Assembly: GCA_003952965.2 (NCBI GenBank)
Contig: CM025851.1
Coordinates: forward strand, 11,841,161 to 11,905,160
Direction of reading: 5' to 3'
Source: Morella rubra
Lineage: Eukaryota > Streptophyta > Magnoliopsida > Fagales > Myricaceae
DNA length: 64,000 bases
The position numbers were made by a program, and so were the translations under genes. This document shows, in pieces, positions 1 to 14,122 of this stretch (within the stretch, counting starts at the first letter, position 1; every line of letters starts with the position of its first letter). Below the pieces are notes generated by a model. That model was not told the DNA's origin and ran no database searches. It worked only from the letters and a program-made list of their open reading frames with translations.

Positions 1-1184
1 TTTTTTCATTAAAAACGAAAAGATCTAATGACAAATTCAATTTGAAGCAGATTGCAGTCGACCAAATTCACACTGAGGGGATTAGTTCGACAAATAATCA
101 CTTCTATGAACAGTATACTTCGAGTAATCTTCTTCGATTAGGTAGGAAAGGGAAGAAAAAAATAACACCGAATACCGACAAAAAAAGAAGAAGTCAAAAT
201 GAAAGTCCAAGAACGGAATGAGAGGAATTTTAATGGGAGTCAATTGGCATCGAGAGATAAAGTTGTTAAACGTTTCCCTTGGAGGCCATAAGCTTTGTTT
301 GGATGGAGTGCTGTTCAAGTCCGCTGGTGGTGGTGGCAATTGTGGCCACCGGCACTGCCACAACAGCCACCGCTGTTGGTCGGTTTCTAGATTTCGACCT
401 CTTTAACTGTGGCGGTAGCAAGTTACAGCCATTATTAATAGTCTTCTTTTTTTTTTTTGCACTTTTTTGCCATTGGTCTAAATTTTTTTTAGTGCAAACC
501 TTAGTTGTAATGTCTTTCACTCGCTATATTTGGGAAATGATAAATTCATGACAAATTTAGTTAAGGCGTATTACTCTATATGATAATTTGATGGTAGTAA
601 ATGGGGTGACACTCATATATTTTTTATCATTAAAAATAGACTTGAGATCTTTGTTAAAGTTGTTTTAGTATTTTTGTTTTGTTCTTATTTATTACCAAAT
701 TAATAAACATTTTAAGCCAAATAAAATCTATACAATAAATTACAAAATAAATAAAAAATTAAAAGACATCTTAAAAGCTAAATCTAATCTAATAAACTCC
801 AAAATCAATTATCTAAACTATTTTTTTTAAAAAAAAATTTCCAGTTTTAGTAGTACCAGCCTAATATCTCGCTAATTGGGAAAATCTCCGTAAATAAGTA
901 GTTTAAACCATAGGTACCGTCGCCGCCATAATGAGGGTACTGAAAAACCGGTACCGGTGACCGGTAATGGAGAAACCGGAATTTTCCGGTTAACTTCAAC
1001 AGCCCTATAATTAACTGGTCTAACTATTAGTCCAGCCCATTAGTTAGCTAACCACTATAACAAAATTACAATGTAAGCAGGTGACTAAGCACAGCTGACA
1101 TGTCACTGATCCAATAACTCTGCCAACTAAAGTTATACACTCCCGTGCAAGTCGGCACATAACTGATAACACAACATTAAGGAA
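1..1184. other. AT-rich intergenic DNA, no gene recognised
   Basis: Low-complexity AT-rich sequence with short homopolymers. A GC-richer patch at about 270-410 is open in several frames and is rich in Ala, Val and Thr codons, but it matches no family I recognise. A short CCGGT-rich patch lies at 930-990. I see no gene here. Confidence 0.4.
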
Positions 1185-1394
1185 TCAGCCAAAACGATAA
1201 GCGAGTATGAATCGCATGGAATAAGCAGGGAAAAGAGAGAGAGACTGACGCAGTTTCTTGAGCGCATTGTTGCGGACGGAAATCTGTACGGAGGGACGAA
1301 GAAGATCTGAGGACAGATAACAAAGTCCAGATCTGAGGCCGTCGGTTCTGGAGGCACCGAGAAAGGGCTTCGTTGAGAGACACGACGACGCCAT
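1185..1394 (-). other. Possible orphan first exon with transit-peptide-like translation
   Basis: The minus strand is open from an ATG at 1394. The translation starts MASSCLSTKPFLG and continues rich in Ser, Leu and Arg and poor in acidic residues, which is the composition of a plastid transit peptide. A possible splice donor (GTCAGT) follows the codons for ALKKL. I found no convincing second exon to the left and recognise no mature protein. It could be the exon of an unrecognised gene, a gene fragment, or chance. The only evidence is composition and an open frame of about 70 codons. Confidence 0.18.
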
Positions 1395-3840
1395 CCAGCA
1401 GTCACCACAGCAACGAAGAGAGAGAACGGGAGAACGTAACAGTCCTTACGCATATGGCTTCATGTAAGCTTGAAGACACCTAAGCATTCTGCGTGTTTTT
1501 TTGTTTTATGTTTTTTTTAATCTAGCTTTGTGCGTGCTTATCACAATGCATCCAGCAGTCACCTCAACATGATTAGATCATTATTAGCATATTTTCTATT
1601 TTAATTTTTCTTTTGATATAACAGAGAATTAATACAGTCAAATGGTAAAAAAAATTGTGTATTTTGAAGCTTATTTATTGTAATAAAAGTTAATAAAAAA
1701 AATTTAACACGTAAACTGTAATTATTTATTTTTAGGTAATTATTGTTCATTTTTTTATATTAAAATAATAATACAATTTTTTCTTTTTTATTTAAAAAAA
1801 ATAAATATTAAATAAAGAATAGAAATTTTTTAAAAAAATAATATTTTAATAAAATAATAAAAATAGATAGTTAAAATAAAAAGTTACTGGAAATGTTTTT
1901 AAAAAATTAATAGTTAAAATAGAAAAATTAACTTTTTAGTTATAGTAGATACCTAAATATAAAGAAGTTGTTAATAATGTTCTAAGCAGGTTAATAAAAT
2001 ACTCACGATATTCGACCATTGGTCTTGAAACGGAAGTTATAGCGTAACCAACGCCGATCTACATTCCATTTTTCAAACGGAATCCAAAAAGTATATAAAA
2101 CTTTTGTTTGCTTTTTTGTTTCTATTTTTTTTTTTTTAATGCTAAAGTTTAGTCCTGTGGGTGGGTACACCGCACACCACAGGCAATGTGATGGTAGGCG
2201 ATACATACGCTTGAGGCGGCCACGGGAGTTCTAGAAAATACTACACGGCGTTCCGATGGTAAATGAAGAAACAGTAGCTTTAGCGAAATTCTACTGCAAT
2301 TAAAAATAATTATTTTGTACGGCATACCTTAAAAAAAAAAAAAAAAAAATGGGGGAGACGCCTAATGGCCTGGATGATTGATCCATAATTTCAGGAAAAA
2401 ATTTTCATGAATAATGAGAATAGGTAGAGCACATAAAACTCCTTATTAGAATATATTCGTTTGGTAAAAAAATTTAAAATTTAAATCTAATTTTTTAAAA
2501 TTATAATTTTAATATTATTTATACGCGCATATAAATATAATTTAATATTAATTTTTTTACACACATTAATATAATTTAATAACTTTTACGTATATTAATA
2601 AAATTTAAATACTATTTAAATATTCATATCATATTTAAAATTTTTAAAATTTTCGCAAGACTGACGTGACTCCTTCATCCTTTTGAAGTTGGTCCGACAG
2701 CATCATTTATATTGATTGAAAAACTCGTGGTAGCTGGCCACTAGCTGGCCCATTGTACGTACAGCTATAGTAGGAAACCCCACACTCTTCAAGAACTTTT
2801 TTTTTTTTTTTTGCAAGGCATACTCTTCAAGACTTGAATAAGAAAGTTTCAAACAATCGTACTGTCGTTGTCGTTCCTCAGATCAACCTTTAATGCACCA
2901 CAAGGGATACCCTTGCATCGCTTGTTTTTCTTATGCTCTTACAGAGAATCTAGTGCCTCCTTGCTGACAGATGTGGCATTCCCCGGACATGTCGTTGGGG
3001 AGACATTATTAGTGCTGGAGAATAATTTCAAATAATAAAATTTATAACTTCTTAAATAAGTGGTGATCAGAGTTGATTTCCTGAATCTGAGAAGTTAGTA
3101 TTTTATTTTTATTTTAATTAAATATTATACATATACTGCTGTTTTTGGTATATAGAAAAAAAAGAAAATTCAGTATTCAAGAAAATAGAGGAAGCATATT
3201 CATATCTCGAATGAGATTGTCAATGTGGTGAAGCTACTACTTCCTAAAGTGCATTCCTTTACTCTTAATGTGGCTGGCTGTTGTAATGATTTGTTAGTGT
3301 TCTCACAACCGTGTAAAATTATCTTGTTTGTAGGGTGTCACCAATACTGATATGTGAAGGTGTTCTCCTGGGAATCTGTACTTATATCTGTATCACTCCA
3401 ACGGCCTGTACATTTCTGTCGATTGATCTACAATACTTACCAACTTACCAAAAAAAATAAAAAAATCAGTGACCTAGAAACATAATTGGATCAAATTTTC
3501 TATTTTTTAAACATTTTGCGACCATAGATTTGGACTCGAGCTCTGCAGTTAGCTTTTACCACTTCAAGACCTCTGAGCTGTCTGGGTCCACTGAGTCCAA
3601 AAGGGAGTTTGGTTTCAACCACGAGGCACCAACTACAGATATTTGACGGATAACAAGATACTATAGCATCAGACCAGCCATCATTTCCAGATGAAAAAAT
3701 TAACCCTTTTATTTGTTTTGACAAAATAAAATCATGGATCCAATCGTAATGAAAAAGCTACATTAACATTGTCTCAGTTTGCATGCCCGCAAAACTTTCT
3801 ATAGCTCTATGAAGCAATTAAATTTGCAATTCATAAAAAT
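1395..3840. other. Intergenic DNA downstream of ADCS
   Basis: Very AT-rich at 1,600-2,000 and 2,450-2,660, with poly-A and poly-T runs at about 2,330 and 2,800. The part next to the ADCS stop (about 3,500-3,849) is of more balanced composition and probably includes the ADCS 3' untranslated region. No separate gene is recognised. Confidence 0.4.
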
Positions 3841-3849
3841 GCTGACCCA

Positions 3850-6800
3850 CTATACGAATTCCATAACAGCATTTGATGGGGCACGTGTTTTCAAAATCAT
3901 TTCTTCGTACTCGTCTTCCGGATTCGACAAAGCAACTATGGCTCCTCCTGCTCCTATAGAAGCTTCACCTTCGTGCACAACAACTGTTCTTATAACTATG
4001 TTCAGATCAAATGTCCTGTTATATGAAAAGAATCCAATAGAGCCCGAGTAGATTCCACGAGAGCAACTCTCAATAGAATCAAGTAGTTCCATTGATCGCA
4101 ACTTTGGAGCACCAGTCATTGAACCACCCGGAAATGCAGCCCTGACACAATCAACTGGACTTATATCTGCCCGCTTTTTGCCACGAATTGTGCTCACCAT
4201 TGTGTGAACAGTCGCATATGATTCTACCTCCATCAGATTGGGCACATGAACAGAGCCAGGCTCACTGACACGACCCAGGTCATTCCTTAGAAGATCAACA
4301 ATCATTAAATTCTCGGCCTGATCCTTTTCACTGATGAGAAGAGAGGGAGAGAGAGAGAGCAAGAGAGCCCGTTAGATCATAACAAGGATCAATACCACTC
4401 AAGCAACTAGTGTAATAACCTCCTTTCCAATTAGACAAACACCATAAAGTCTACTGTTGTGAGATTCAAAATAGTTGTTTCTCCGAGAAAATCACACCTA
4501 GCTCTGAATGCAAATATCATGATGTTGAACCAAGAGAGAATAAAGAATACCTATATTGCAGTTGCAGCTTGCGCTGTTTATCTTCCTCTACTGTTTCCCC
4601 ACGAGCTATGGTACCCTTAATGGGCTTGGCTTCCAATGTACCATTTCTATCCAGTCGCAGGAACCTCTCAGGAGAGGAACAGCAGATGCTTAAATTCTCC
4701 TTGGAAAAATTAAGCCAGGCAGCATATGGTGCTGGGTTTCTTTGTCTAAGGTGAAGGTAGAGCCCCAGAGGATCTTTTTGCCCAATACTTTTCCTAATCT
4801 GAGTTGTGAGACATAACTCATAGCTTTCTCCATCTTTAATGTACTTTAGACACTTCTTCACATCCTCCATATATTGGTCTCTAGATTTCTCAGCATGAAA
4901 GCCTGCCTTAAACGGGGATAAGGTTGCAGCCTGGAATGTCTGCTCCTCTAACTTTGTGGTAGAAGCTTTTAAGCTCAGAAGCTTACCTTTGGTTTCTTCC
5001 AACCATGGTGATGGGGTTGTGAATTCTTCATGTAAAGACATTATGTAAACATCATCATTATGGTGATCAATGACAAGAAGATTATCAGCAAAGAAAAAGC
5101 AGGCATCTGGAGTCCTGGATTTGTGGCGGTTAGATGACACACCACATTCAACTTTAAGGTTATACCTGCATGACAAGGAAATCAATATTAGGCCCTATTG
5201 ACAAGTTGAAATTCATGTACAGAAGATTGGCTTTGCATAGGCTTTAATTACAAAAAGGGATTCATGCCACCCATCCTAATAGATGTAACAGTAAAATATT
5301 TAAGTTGTAGACGGTTGCACAATATGAAACAAGAATAAAATTATGTGCATACCCTATATAACCAATATATCCGCCATGAAAGTCAAAAGGCAGTCCTTCA
5401 TAATCTTTCTCATCATAACGGAACGACAGAAGCTCCTGGCACAAAGATCAAGCAAACGAGAAATATTTATTCAAAACTACTTCAGTAAGCACATTATAGA
5501 ACAATTTAATAAAAGAAAAGAACATAAGATGCACATGTGAAACAAGTTACAATCTTCTACAACACCTACTTCCTGAATAAATATTTTACGATGCACAAGG
5601 ACACGGATTACAGTTGAGGGGGTACAAATATCAAAGAAAGTCTCCACCAAGGTATATGCAGGCAGTAAATGTAGAGACCAATCCCTTTTTTTTTGACCTT
5701 GTGTTATAAAAAATTTATTCTCCATGAAATAGCAACCCATAAACGTAGCTGATCAGTACACACTCAAGATTGCTGCAGAAGCAAAATCCCATTATCACGT
5801 GCATGATGTTCATCAAGTACCTTGTTCAAAAAATTGAAAAAACCTTCTTCCAATAATGTGCTTCTGGTAAAGCCATGAGCATCTTCAATTGATAGGTAGC
5901 CTCCACCTTTAAGAGTCGAATCACTGTAAGAGGATAAAAATAGAAATACAGCTTCATAAGAAATGTATAAACTGCTACAACTTGTTCCCCACTAGAACAT
6001 CCAAGAGAAAATTGGGTCATCATGCAATAAAGAGAAAAAGCATATAAGAACGAAGTCAAGACCACCATTCGGAACAGGAAAATGATCCCAAAAAAGAAAA
6101 ATGAGAGGCAAGAGAAGAAAAAATCACTTGATTGGTTTGCATAGATTTATTGTAATTGATAGCTCTGACCTTTGATCAGACAATCTGTATATCAACTGCT
6201 TCCAAAGAGATCCACCTTTTCCCCCCATGAATGAAAAACGTGCTCTTTTCTAAACATTTAAGACAGAAAAAATTTCAAATTAGTTTTTCACCAGGGGAAA
6301 ATAAGACAACATAACACCAAAAAGAATGAACTGACATTACGTTGTCAAGAATACAAGTGTGATTCAGATGTTGCAGAGATTTCAAACCTAGCTTATCCTT
6401 TGGAAGTCTGCAAGCTCACTCAACTTTATCACTAGGCTACATATTCCAATTAAATTGGGGTTGGCTCCAAGAATCCTTGTAGCCTCTGTTGACTTGGTTC
6501 ACACATAGCATATCAATTTGATAAAATGGTATTGCTTCCCTTTTGCTTTGGGTTGGGGCTGTGGGGAAGTTATAATGCTGAACCATATATATGGTGTGAG
6601 TCATTATGTTTAAAATATTTTAAAGTGGAAGACCTAATATGGATGAGAAAGGTGTCCTTTCTGTTGAGAACTTAATTCTGAACAGAACTGCCGAAATATT
6701 CCTTGCAAGATGAATAATAAATTTCTGGAAGTTGTACAAAGACTAATGTAGAAATCATTCAGTCTCCACTATAGGGCGATCTTCAAACTGAGATATTAAA

Positions 6801-9800
6801 TGAAGTATAAGCTTTATTGAATACTCAGACTGCCTAGAATATCCATCAGCACATCTTGATTCCCATCCAATATCATTCCCAGCCATTATACAGAACTTCC
6901 CAGCCATTGTTAACTTCCGTGATATTAGGAGTTCATGGTCTCAGTCATTCTGTCACATTTTCTGAGTCTTGCCATTTGATATGAGAAAAATTTCTTCTCA
7001 AAGCACAACATGGCAAGTAAGACGTAATGGAAACTTGATTCAATTGGACCAGTAACTTTGTTAAGAAATAGTAATACAAATCATCAGGAAGCAAACAAAC
7101 CTTTTCAGTTGAAGAACTGTCCAACCAGAAGGTGTTTTCAGCTCTACTATGCCCAAACAGGTTAAAAAATATATTTCTTGCTCCACCAACTTGACTGGCC
7201 AAGTGATCAAATTTCTTCCAATTCAATTTCAGAAATTTAGCACCAATGCTTGGATTGGAAAGATTCACCACACTGGACATGCCAAAATTCTGATATGCAT
7301 TATGCATTAATTGGCTAATTTGTGAATCTACTCGACATAATTGATCATCTGCAGAACGCACTAAATGCCTTCTTCTAGGAATCTCTCTGATCAGTTGACT
7401 AGCACAAGGCACCTGCATGCACGCTAGAAGAAGTTCACCGCTCAGAGGAAACAACAGGAAAGTCATGTACATAGTGCTTGTTTATATGTTTTGCGTATGT
7501 TTCCAAAATGAAAAAGGCAGAAGCTATGAGCTAATCAGGGCGTAGGCCAGAAGAAGAATATTGGGGAAAGCACTTCAGTAGCGAAGGGTTCATATGATTA
7601 TATTGACTGATGGACTAGCCACTTAGTGGACTCCAAAAATGAAGGTCGTCCCAAACCATTCAGGTGTTTTAAAATAGCAAATGTCATCTGGTCTCTGCGA
7701 ACAAAAGCAATTCTCCTCATACAGACAATAATATTGGCAAGTCCCAAAAGTATGAGCCATTTGAAAGAACTTATTATACATACATCGAACTATGCAATAA
7801 CTGAAGAGAAAATAACAGAACATAGAAAGAATCAGGTCCACACGAAACAAGAACAATGAGTTAGTATATCTTAAAGGAGCTCCAGTCCTACCAGGGTATG
7901 GCCTCAATCTCAGCCAGTAATCTTCTGTGATCTTCCTAAAATTCTCGAATAATTGCCTCCCGTGATATGTAGCAACACTCTCCGGATGAAACTGACAGTC
8001 AAAAATAAAGGTCAAGAGCGTGGCCTCAAAGATGCAGAGCTAATGAGAAACAAATATGTAACAGAATCATCATGTGACACACCTGCAACCCATAATGTGG
8101 CCTGGAAGAATGCATGATGCCCATGAGAACTCGTCTGCTTTTGTCAGACTGGATGGAAGGATAAAAGCTTCCATTTTTTAATTCTAAAACAGATTCACTG
8201 GTCCTTCTATGCCCAATCTGATTCTCATAAGCATCCGTGAGAGTGTTAGTTTTCTGGGTCTCAAGAAGAGAAATTGCATCACTGGAAGAGGTCCAAGCGA
8301 TAGGAATAAGTTCCTTTGGGAGGGATTCAGCATCTACTACAAGTGAATGATATCGAACCACCTGAAATTAATTTTAACTACCAGGAGCTTAGGGGCAATG
8401 CTGATAAGTGCCCTGCAGGCACATGGAAGCAAAGCTTGCAGTTAGCTAAAACAATCTCAAATGATTTCATGACCTTCTGTGAACTTAAAAACACATTCTA
8501 AGACTGAGAAATGATATCTTGCGAGAGAGTGACCTCAGTTGCATTTCATTCATATAGTTGATTTTGTTGAAACCTCAAGAGACTTGTAGAACAAAAAGGG
8601 AGAAAAAACACATAAGAGGCACATGGGTCATTAATGAAATTTTGCGAATATTTAAGTTAACGGTAGTTTTATAATTTTGAATAGGGGTACATAAGGGCTT
8701 AATGGTCAATTAAGCATTAGGGTTCTCTAGGTTAAGTTTAATTAGTTGTAAACCTAGAGAGTTATTCGTTCATATTGAGACTTATTGGTGACGGCTTGTT
8801 TTGGCCTTGGAGACTCTTGAACTTTCTGTTTTCAAATGTTCATAGCTCTTGGAAGACTTGGGCTAACTTGGTGCAATTCATTGAATCCAAGTTAGAAGAT
8901 CTATCCTTGCAATTCATTGAATAGGGTTTGATCTAATCTATCCTTTTATCTTTCTTTGTATTTTCAAATTGTACTCTTGCAATCCATTGAATAGAGTCGA
9001 TTCAACCATCTTTTCTTTGTCTTGATATTTATTATTGTTCTATTTCAATTTCCAAACCTTAATCTAGGTAAATCTCATTGATTTGTCTAGATTAAATCCC
9101 TACTTGAACCAAATCCCCAAATCTCATAAACCCTAGATTTTTAATTTGGAGATCGCGATTGTGTAGATTGGTGGCTTGTTGTTGGATCCGGAGCTGGGTC
9201 CTCAACAGATTTCTAACAAAAAAGATACATGTTAGGCAAGCTTTTCAACCATAAAATGTTTTACTCCATACTAACTTAGCACATGGCCGTATAAGTGAAA
9301 AACCATAACTTCTATTTAATCTCCTATTGGCTCAATGAACTCAAAGGTGACCACAAAATTGACAACATGTTAGCTTTTTGTCCCCCTGCATGCATGTTAT
9401 CCTGAGCAAGAAATGAAAGAACGATGATGATTGAAAAACAAAATGAGATCTCCAGAGAAAACAGTTGGGATCTTCCAATTAAAGTACTTCAGTGGCCGAA
9501 TACCTTATTTAAATGCAAATCTTAAAATGAACCATGAGCTTCCCATGGAAGTGGCATAAAAAAACTGCATCATAACATCTTTTCTTTTTGTCAATTCTGA
9601 AAATTAATCGAACACTATCAGATATATGAAGACAACTGACCTTGAATCCTGAATTTCTGCCAGAAGGAATGTTATGAAACAGTCGGCAGCCATTATGCTG
9701 AACTTCACTGTATTAGACAAGCAAGTTGAAAAAACATTTCCAAAGTGATAAGCCATTATCTTAAAACTTCAAAACAGAGTTTCTCATCTACAAATCATGT

Positions 9801-12800
9801 TCCAATTAATAAGAGGATGAGATCAGTCAGACTACAAAAACACAAAAACTAAACCAAATCGGCATCGAAGCATACCTCAGACGTCCATGGACTGGTTCAG
9901 ATGCATGGATAATCTGAGCGCCGTGCACATAACCTAATGCCTGCCAAATCAAAAGTCATTCAGAAGAAAAGCTAACAAGGGCCAGATAGTGAGTAACCAC
10001 CTTTGAAAAGGCAAACATGCATGAGGCGTGATCCTTGAGGGGAGAAACTTAGCTGTATGCTCTCCATTTCTGGACTTACAAGTAAGAGTTCTATTCATAT
10101 GCAAAAACTCTAGACTCACATGATTGAAGATTAGATCTGCCAGTAGGCAAAAGTACAATGAATAATTTAAGAAGAAACACAGAAGAAATGTGCAGCAAAT
10201 ACAAACAGATTCAATCAAGCACTATTCGAAAGAGTGAGAGTGAAGAAGGGAGAGCTGCACGTTGTGCCACTACCGTTGTCATCTATGTTACCGGTGCTTT
10301 CCCCCTTTGTTGAAAGATCATTTAACGTAGTGGCCATAGGAAATCTAAGTTGAAAATTAAATACAAACTACAACATATAATCTAAACACATAAAGCTTTG
10401 CTAAAGTGTTTATTTGTGAATATAAAACCTCACCATCTAGACTATCTATTTCGTAATGTCAATTCAAAGCAGAAGGGTGTATACATTGGTTAAATGCAAT
10501 ATACCAAAACATTTATAGGAGCATACTCTGGGAGAACCATCAGAGGCTATGATGTTGTTTACTACACTAAACTCCACAAGCACCACGTTTGAATAAACCT
10601 GTTCTCTCAATGAAAGATTGGAGCATGGTACAGGGCATGACTTGAGGATAGTACATTAAAAACTAAAACAAGAAATTTCAAATAAACAGAGCTTATAGAA
10701 GGCTTCTAGAGACTATAAGGGGTAAAATAAACACATATACATGGAATAGAAGAGATTAATTAGAAGAGAAAATTATATGTCCAGCACGTTCTAGGCACAC
10801 TAAACGAAAATACCTGGTGTCCAAGGCAAACACCTAAGATGGGGATATCCCAGCACTCAAGTAGCAAGCGAATACATATTCCTGAAAGATTGAAAGAGCA
10901 TCTAAAGCAGGGGGCCATTAAGTAAGCAACTTGAAGAAACAAAGTATAATTGTAGCCAATTACAATAAAGAAATCACTTTTCTTGTCTGTTTCTCTGAGA
11001 GTGATTATCATACAGCTGGACAGTCAGTTAATAGACCTCCAATTGGATGTAATCCAGTTCTTTGGGATAAAGGCTGTCAAATTAAGCTTCTACCAGAAGA
11101 GAACTCGGTGTACTGCACAGCCATCTGTTCGTCAAATAATGATCCACTTAGGATGCAAATCATATTGACAGCTCTCTGGAATAAGGGCTGTCAAAGTTAA
11201 GCTTCCTCTTTCTTACCAGTGTCTAGAAGAAATTTCATGTGATTCTTACATACTCTTCGAAGTCCCCATGAGAGAAAAGAATGTGAGTATACATATTGCA
11301 GAACTGACAGTATACGCTCTTCAAGTACACATTTTCCTGTCACTATGTCTGATACAATAATCATTGAAAACAATGGGAATACAAAACATAAATATTGTTT
11401 TTTGTTCCATTCTCCCACCTATATCTGTTGGGCATGCTGGAGAACCAGGTCCTGGTGATATAACAATATTATCGAAGGCCTTTTCTTCATACAAGTAGTG
11501 GCAAACATCTTCCCAAGTCCATTCATCATTTTGCACCACCACAGGAGGTACTGTCAAGACAGAAGTGGAAGATGTCAAAAGAAGTTTTTCTCGGTTAACA
11601 TCAACTTCTTATTTAACTACCTCTGTATCAACAAATCAACATTAGCATCCCACAACAGCAAAGCCAAGACCAAGTGAAAGCAACATTTCACATACACCCT
11701 ATTTGTTTGGCTTTACTGTTGAATAAATAATATTCTGATATGCATCACATATATGATTAGACAACCCAGACGTTTCACATATGTGAAACTATGTTATCAT
11801 CACGAGAAGCCATGTTAATTAGAGTATAACATTTTATCTGCTATCAAGTTCACTGAGCAGATGGAAAAGCAGCATATAAATAAAAGGTATAAATTTTCAA
11901 AGGAACTATCCACTCTACACAAGGCATACAGGCTTTCATGCTGAAGTAATATGATTTAAACAATTGCTACAAACCCATAAAAAAAAACCCACAGAAAATG
12001 CTTGGATTCATAAGCAGCAGAGTAAGAAGCAAAGCAAGTTAAACAGTAGTTATTCCATAACAACCAAATGGTAACCTTATGAAAGAAATACAAACTACGA
12101 GCTCGAACTGTTTCTTTTGACTCTTTTTCAAGTTTGATTAATGTCGGTTGATCACGTATTTCATTATAGTGTACTTCAGTACTTGAGGCTCGTAGAAAGA
12201 AATTGAGATAGTTGTAACAGAAAACAAGATATTCACATCTAAATCCCATGATTTAAGGTCAAAGTTCATACGAGAAGAATAAATGAAAGCAATAAGTATT
12301 ACCACATTGGAGTGGCAACATGTATATAAGAACTAACTTCGTATATACAGTGGAAAACTAGACCGATAGAAGTCTCAAAGTGGTCTGAGATTGTAGAAAC
12401 ATGAAGAATCGAAAAATACTATTGGAGGCTTCCGAAGATGAACATTTCTAGCATGAGCAGCAACGAGTTGGTGCACAGACACACATAGACGACCGGGTCT
12501 ATGTAGTTGCATTCATATATACATATACATAGATACAGATATATATATATACAAACTGAGACAGAGAGAGAGATCTTACACCCATTAACAACAGACAACT
12601 CCTGGTAGATATTGTATGTGTAGCTATCATAGTTGTCAATCAACAATGTCCTCACATATTCTAGCTTATGGCTAGACCCCTTCAGTTGTTTCTCTCCCTT
12701 ATATGGTCCTTGTAAGTGCCCAGGCATAGGCATTGGATGATTTGAAATGACCGTTTTCCTAAGTTCATGATCAGAGACATGAACATCCTTTCTGGTGGAA

Positions 12801-12910
12801 TAACCCACCCTTGCAGGTTTGGACACAAGTGGATTTACACGTGAATCCCACAGACCCTCAACAAAGGGATATTTTAGCTCAAAAGAGGATGAAGAAGAAG
12901 TGACAATCAT
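3850..12910 (-). CDS. ADCS: Aminodeoxychorismate synthase, plastidic (PabA-PabB fusion), 13 exons
   Basis: Converts chorismate and glutamine to 4-amino-4-deoxychorismate, the first step of p-aminobenzoate synthesis for folate, in plastids. The exons on the minus strand are 12910-12580, 11550-11419, 10881-10814, 9940-9876, 9707-9641, 8361-8083, 7991-7892, 7423-7101, 6249-6170, 5923-5821, 5435-5353, 5165-4551 and 4330-3850. All have GT-AG borders, the phases match throughout, and the 2,727 nt give 908 residues, close to the usual plant length of about 900. Residues 1 to about 85 look like a Ser-rich transit peptide. The glutaminase domain follows: DNYDSYTYN at 92-100, ISPGPGSP at 141-148, GVCLGHQ with the nucleophile Cys173, and the FHPES His-Glu pair at 315-319. 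The PabB domain has PIKGT with Lys727; TrpE proteins have Ala there, so this is ADCS and not anthranilate synthase. [13 protein letters not shown] at 813-825 is the chorismate-site signature. The start is the first ATG of the long first exon. I see no lesion. Confidence 0.96.
8565..9207. mobile_element. Solo LTR in ADCS intron 5
   Basis: A 643-bp unit begins TGTTGA and ends TCAACA, the expected inverted LTR ends. It is flanked by a perfect 5-bp target duplication GATTT (8560-8564 and 9208-9212). No internal retroelement sequence is present, so it is a solo LTR left by LTR-LTR recombination. It lies in intron 5 and leaves the splice sites untouched. The retroelement family is not assigned. Confidence 0.8.
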
Positions 12911-14091
12911 ATTCGTAAATAAGGGCGAATGCCCAATGTTTCCACGTGAATCCCCCCACCTGCACAGCTTCTACAAAACGGAAACACATCTAATCAGATA
13001 CATCATAACAATTCCAAGTAAACCAACTACATTTTTAGGAGAATATTCGAACAAAGTAAGCTAATAAAGGTAAACTTGATGTACATTCAAATATCCCTTC
13101 TTGTGCTCTTCTATTTTGAGCTTCTCATATTAGTGAATCGTAAATAACTCAGAATCCAGGGGAGCGGGACTAAGTAAATCTCCCGAGAGAGAGAGAGAGC
13201 GAAATCGAACAGTTAACGATTCATGAGAACAAGCTCACGAATCGAAAAGCAGCACCTTTTTAGCACAAAAGCTCAAAATTTTCTCAGTGCTAATAATTTT
13301 GGATGTTTTAAAGAGTAATATAGCTCGGTAGAAATTATCATCCAAGCTTCTTTTTTTTTTTTTTTTTGGTGATGTCGTCCAAGCATTAGTTTGTCAAAAT
13401 ACTTACAAGAATCTTTTCCTCTCTTTTTTTTTTTTTTTGTTTGGTTATAGGAATCTTTTCCAAAAGACTCCGGCCTCCAATATCTCACAGCCACCGAAAT
13501 TTGTAATTTTAAGGCATCTCACTCTGTATTTGACTTCAAAATATCTCAATCTTACCTTTTTTTGTTTTGTTTTCTAAATACAAAGTTCGGTTTACACCAA
13601 AATTAAATAAGTATTTAAATTTTAAAATCTATTAAATTAATACCTAACTTTTAAAATCCTTCAAATACAAAAGGTTGCAGAAGGATTAAAGTTTTAATAA
13701 ATTTTAAAACTCATTAAATTGACCAATTATATATTTCTTTTTCTATTTAAGCATCTCAACCTTACTTTTGTTTCTGCGTCAATGACATTTTCTGATAACT
13801 ACATAGATATAGGTACACACAATGAGCTCCCGATACTTCAAAAATTGCTCTGAAACAGAAAGGAAAAAGAGGTTCACGCAGCAGTTTAACAAAAAGAAAA
13901 TAGAGACAAATAAATAGTGCGCATATTGCTGGACAGGTAAACATGATAGTGAGTTCATAATATAGCACATAGTAACGCCACTCAACATAAAAACTTAAAT
14001 TTATAAATTTAGGCTCAACTATGTTATATTTCTTATACTTATGACTTTTTAGGACAATAATTTTACCCTCTCCATGCAGCATATTATATAA

Positions 14092-14122
<31 letters not shown>

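Noticed and set aside
4551-5165. Anthranilate synthase alpha (TrpE) as identity of the large exon
   Set aside because: The PIKGT lysine is the PabB type, and the gene is fused to a glutaminase domain, as in plant ADCS.
10982-11215. A duplicated AAGGCTGTCAAATTAAGCTTC-like segment in an ADCS intron
   Set aside because: Two short imperfect copies about 130 bp apart, with no ends or target duplications. Ordinary intronic duplication.
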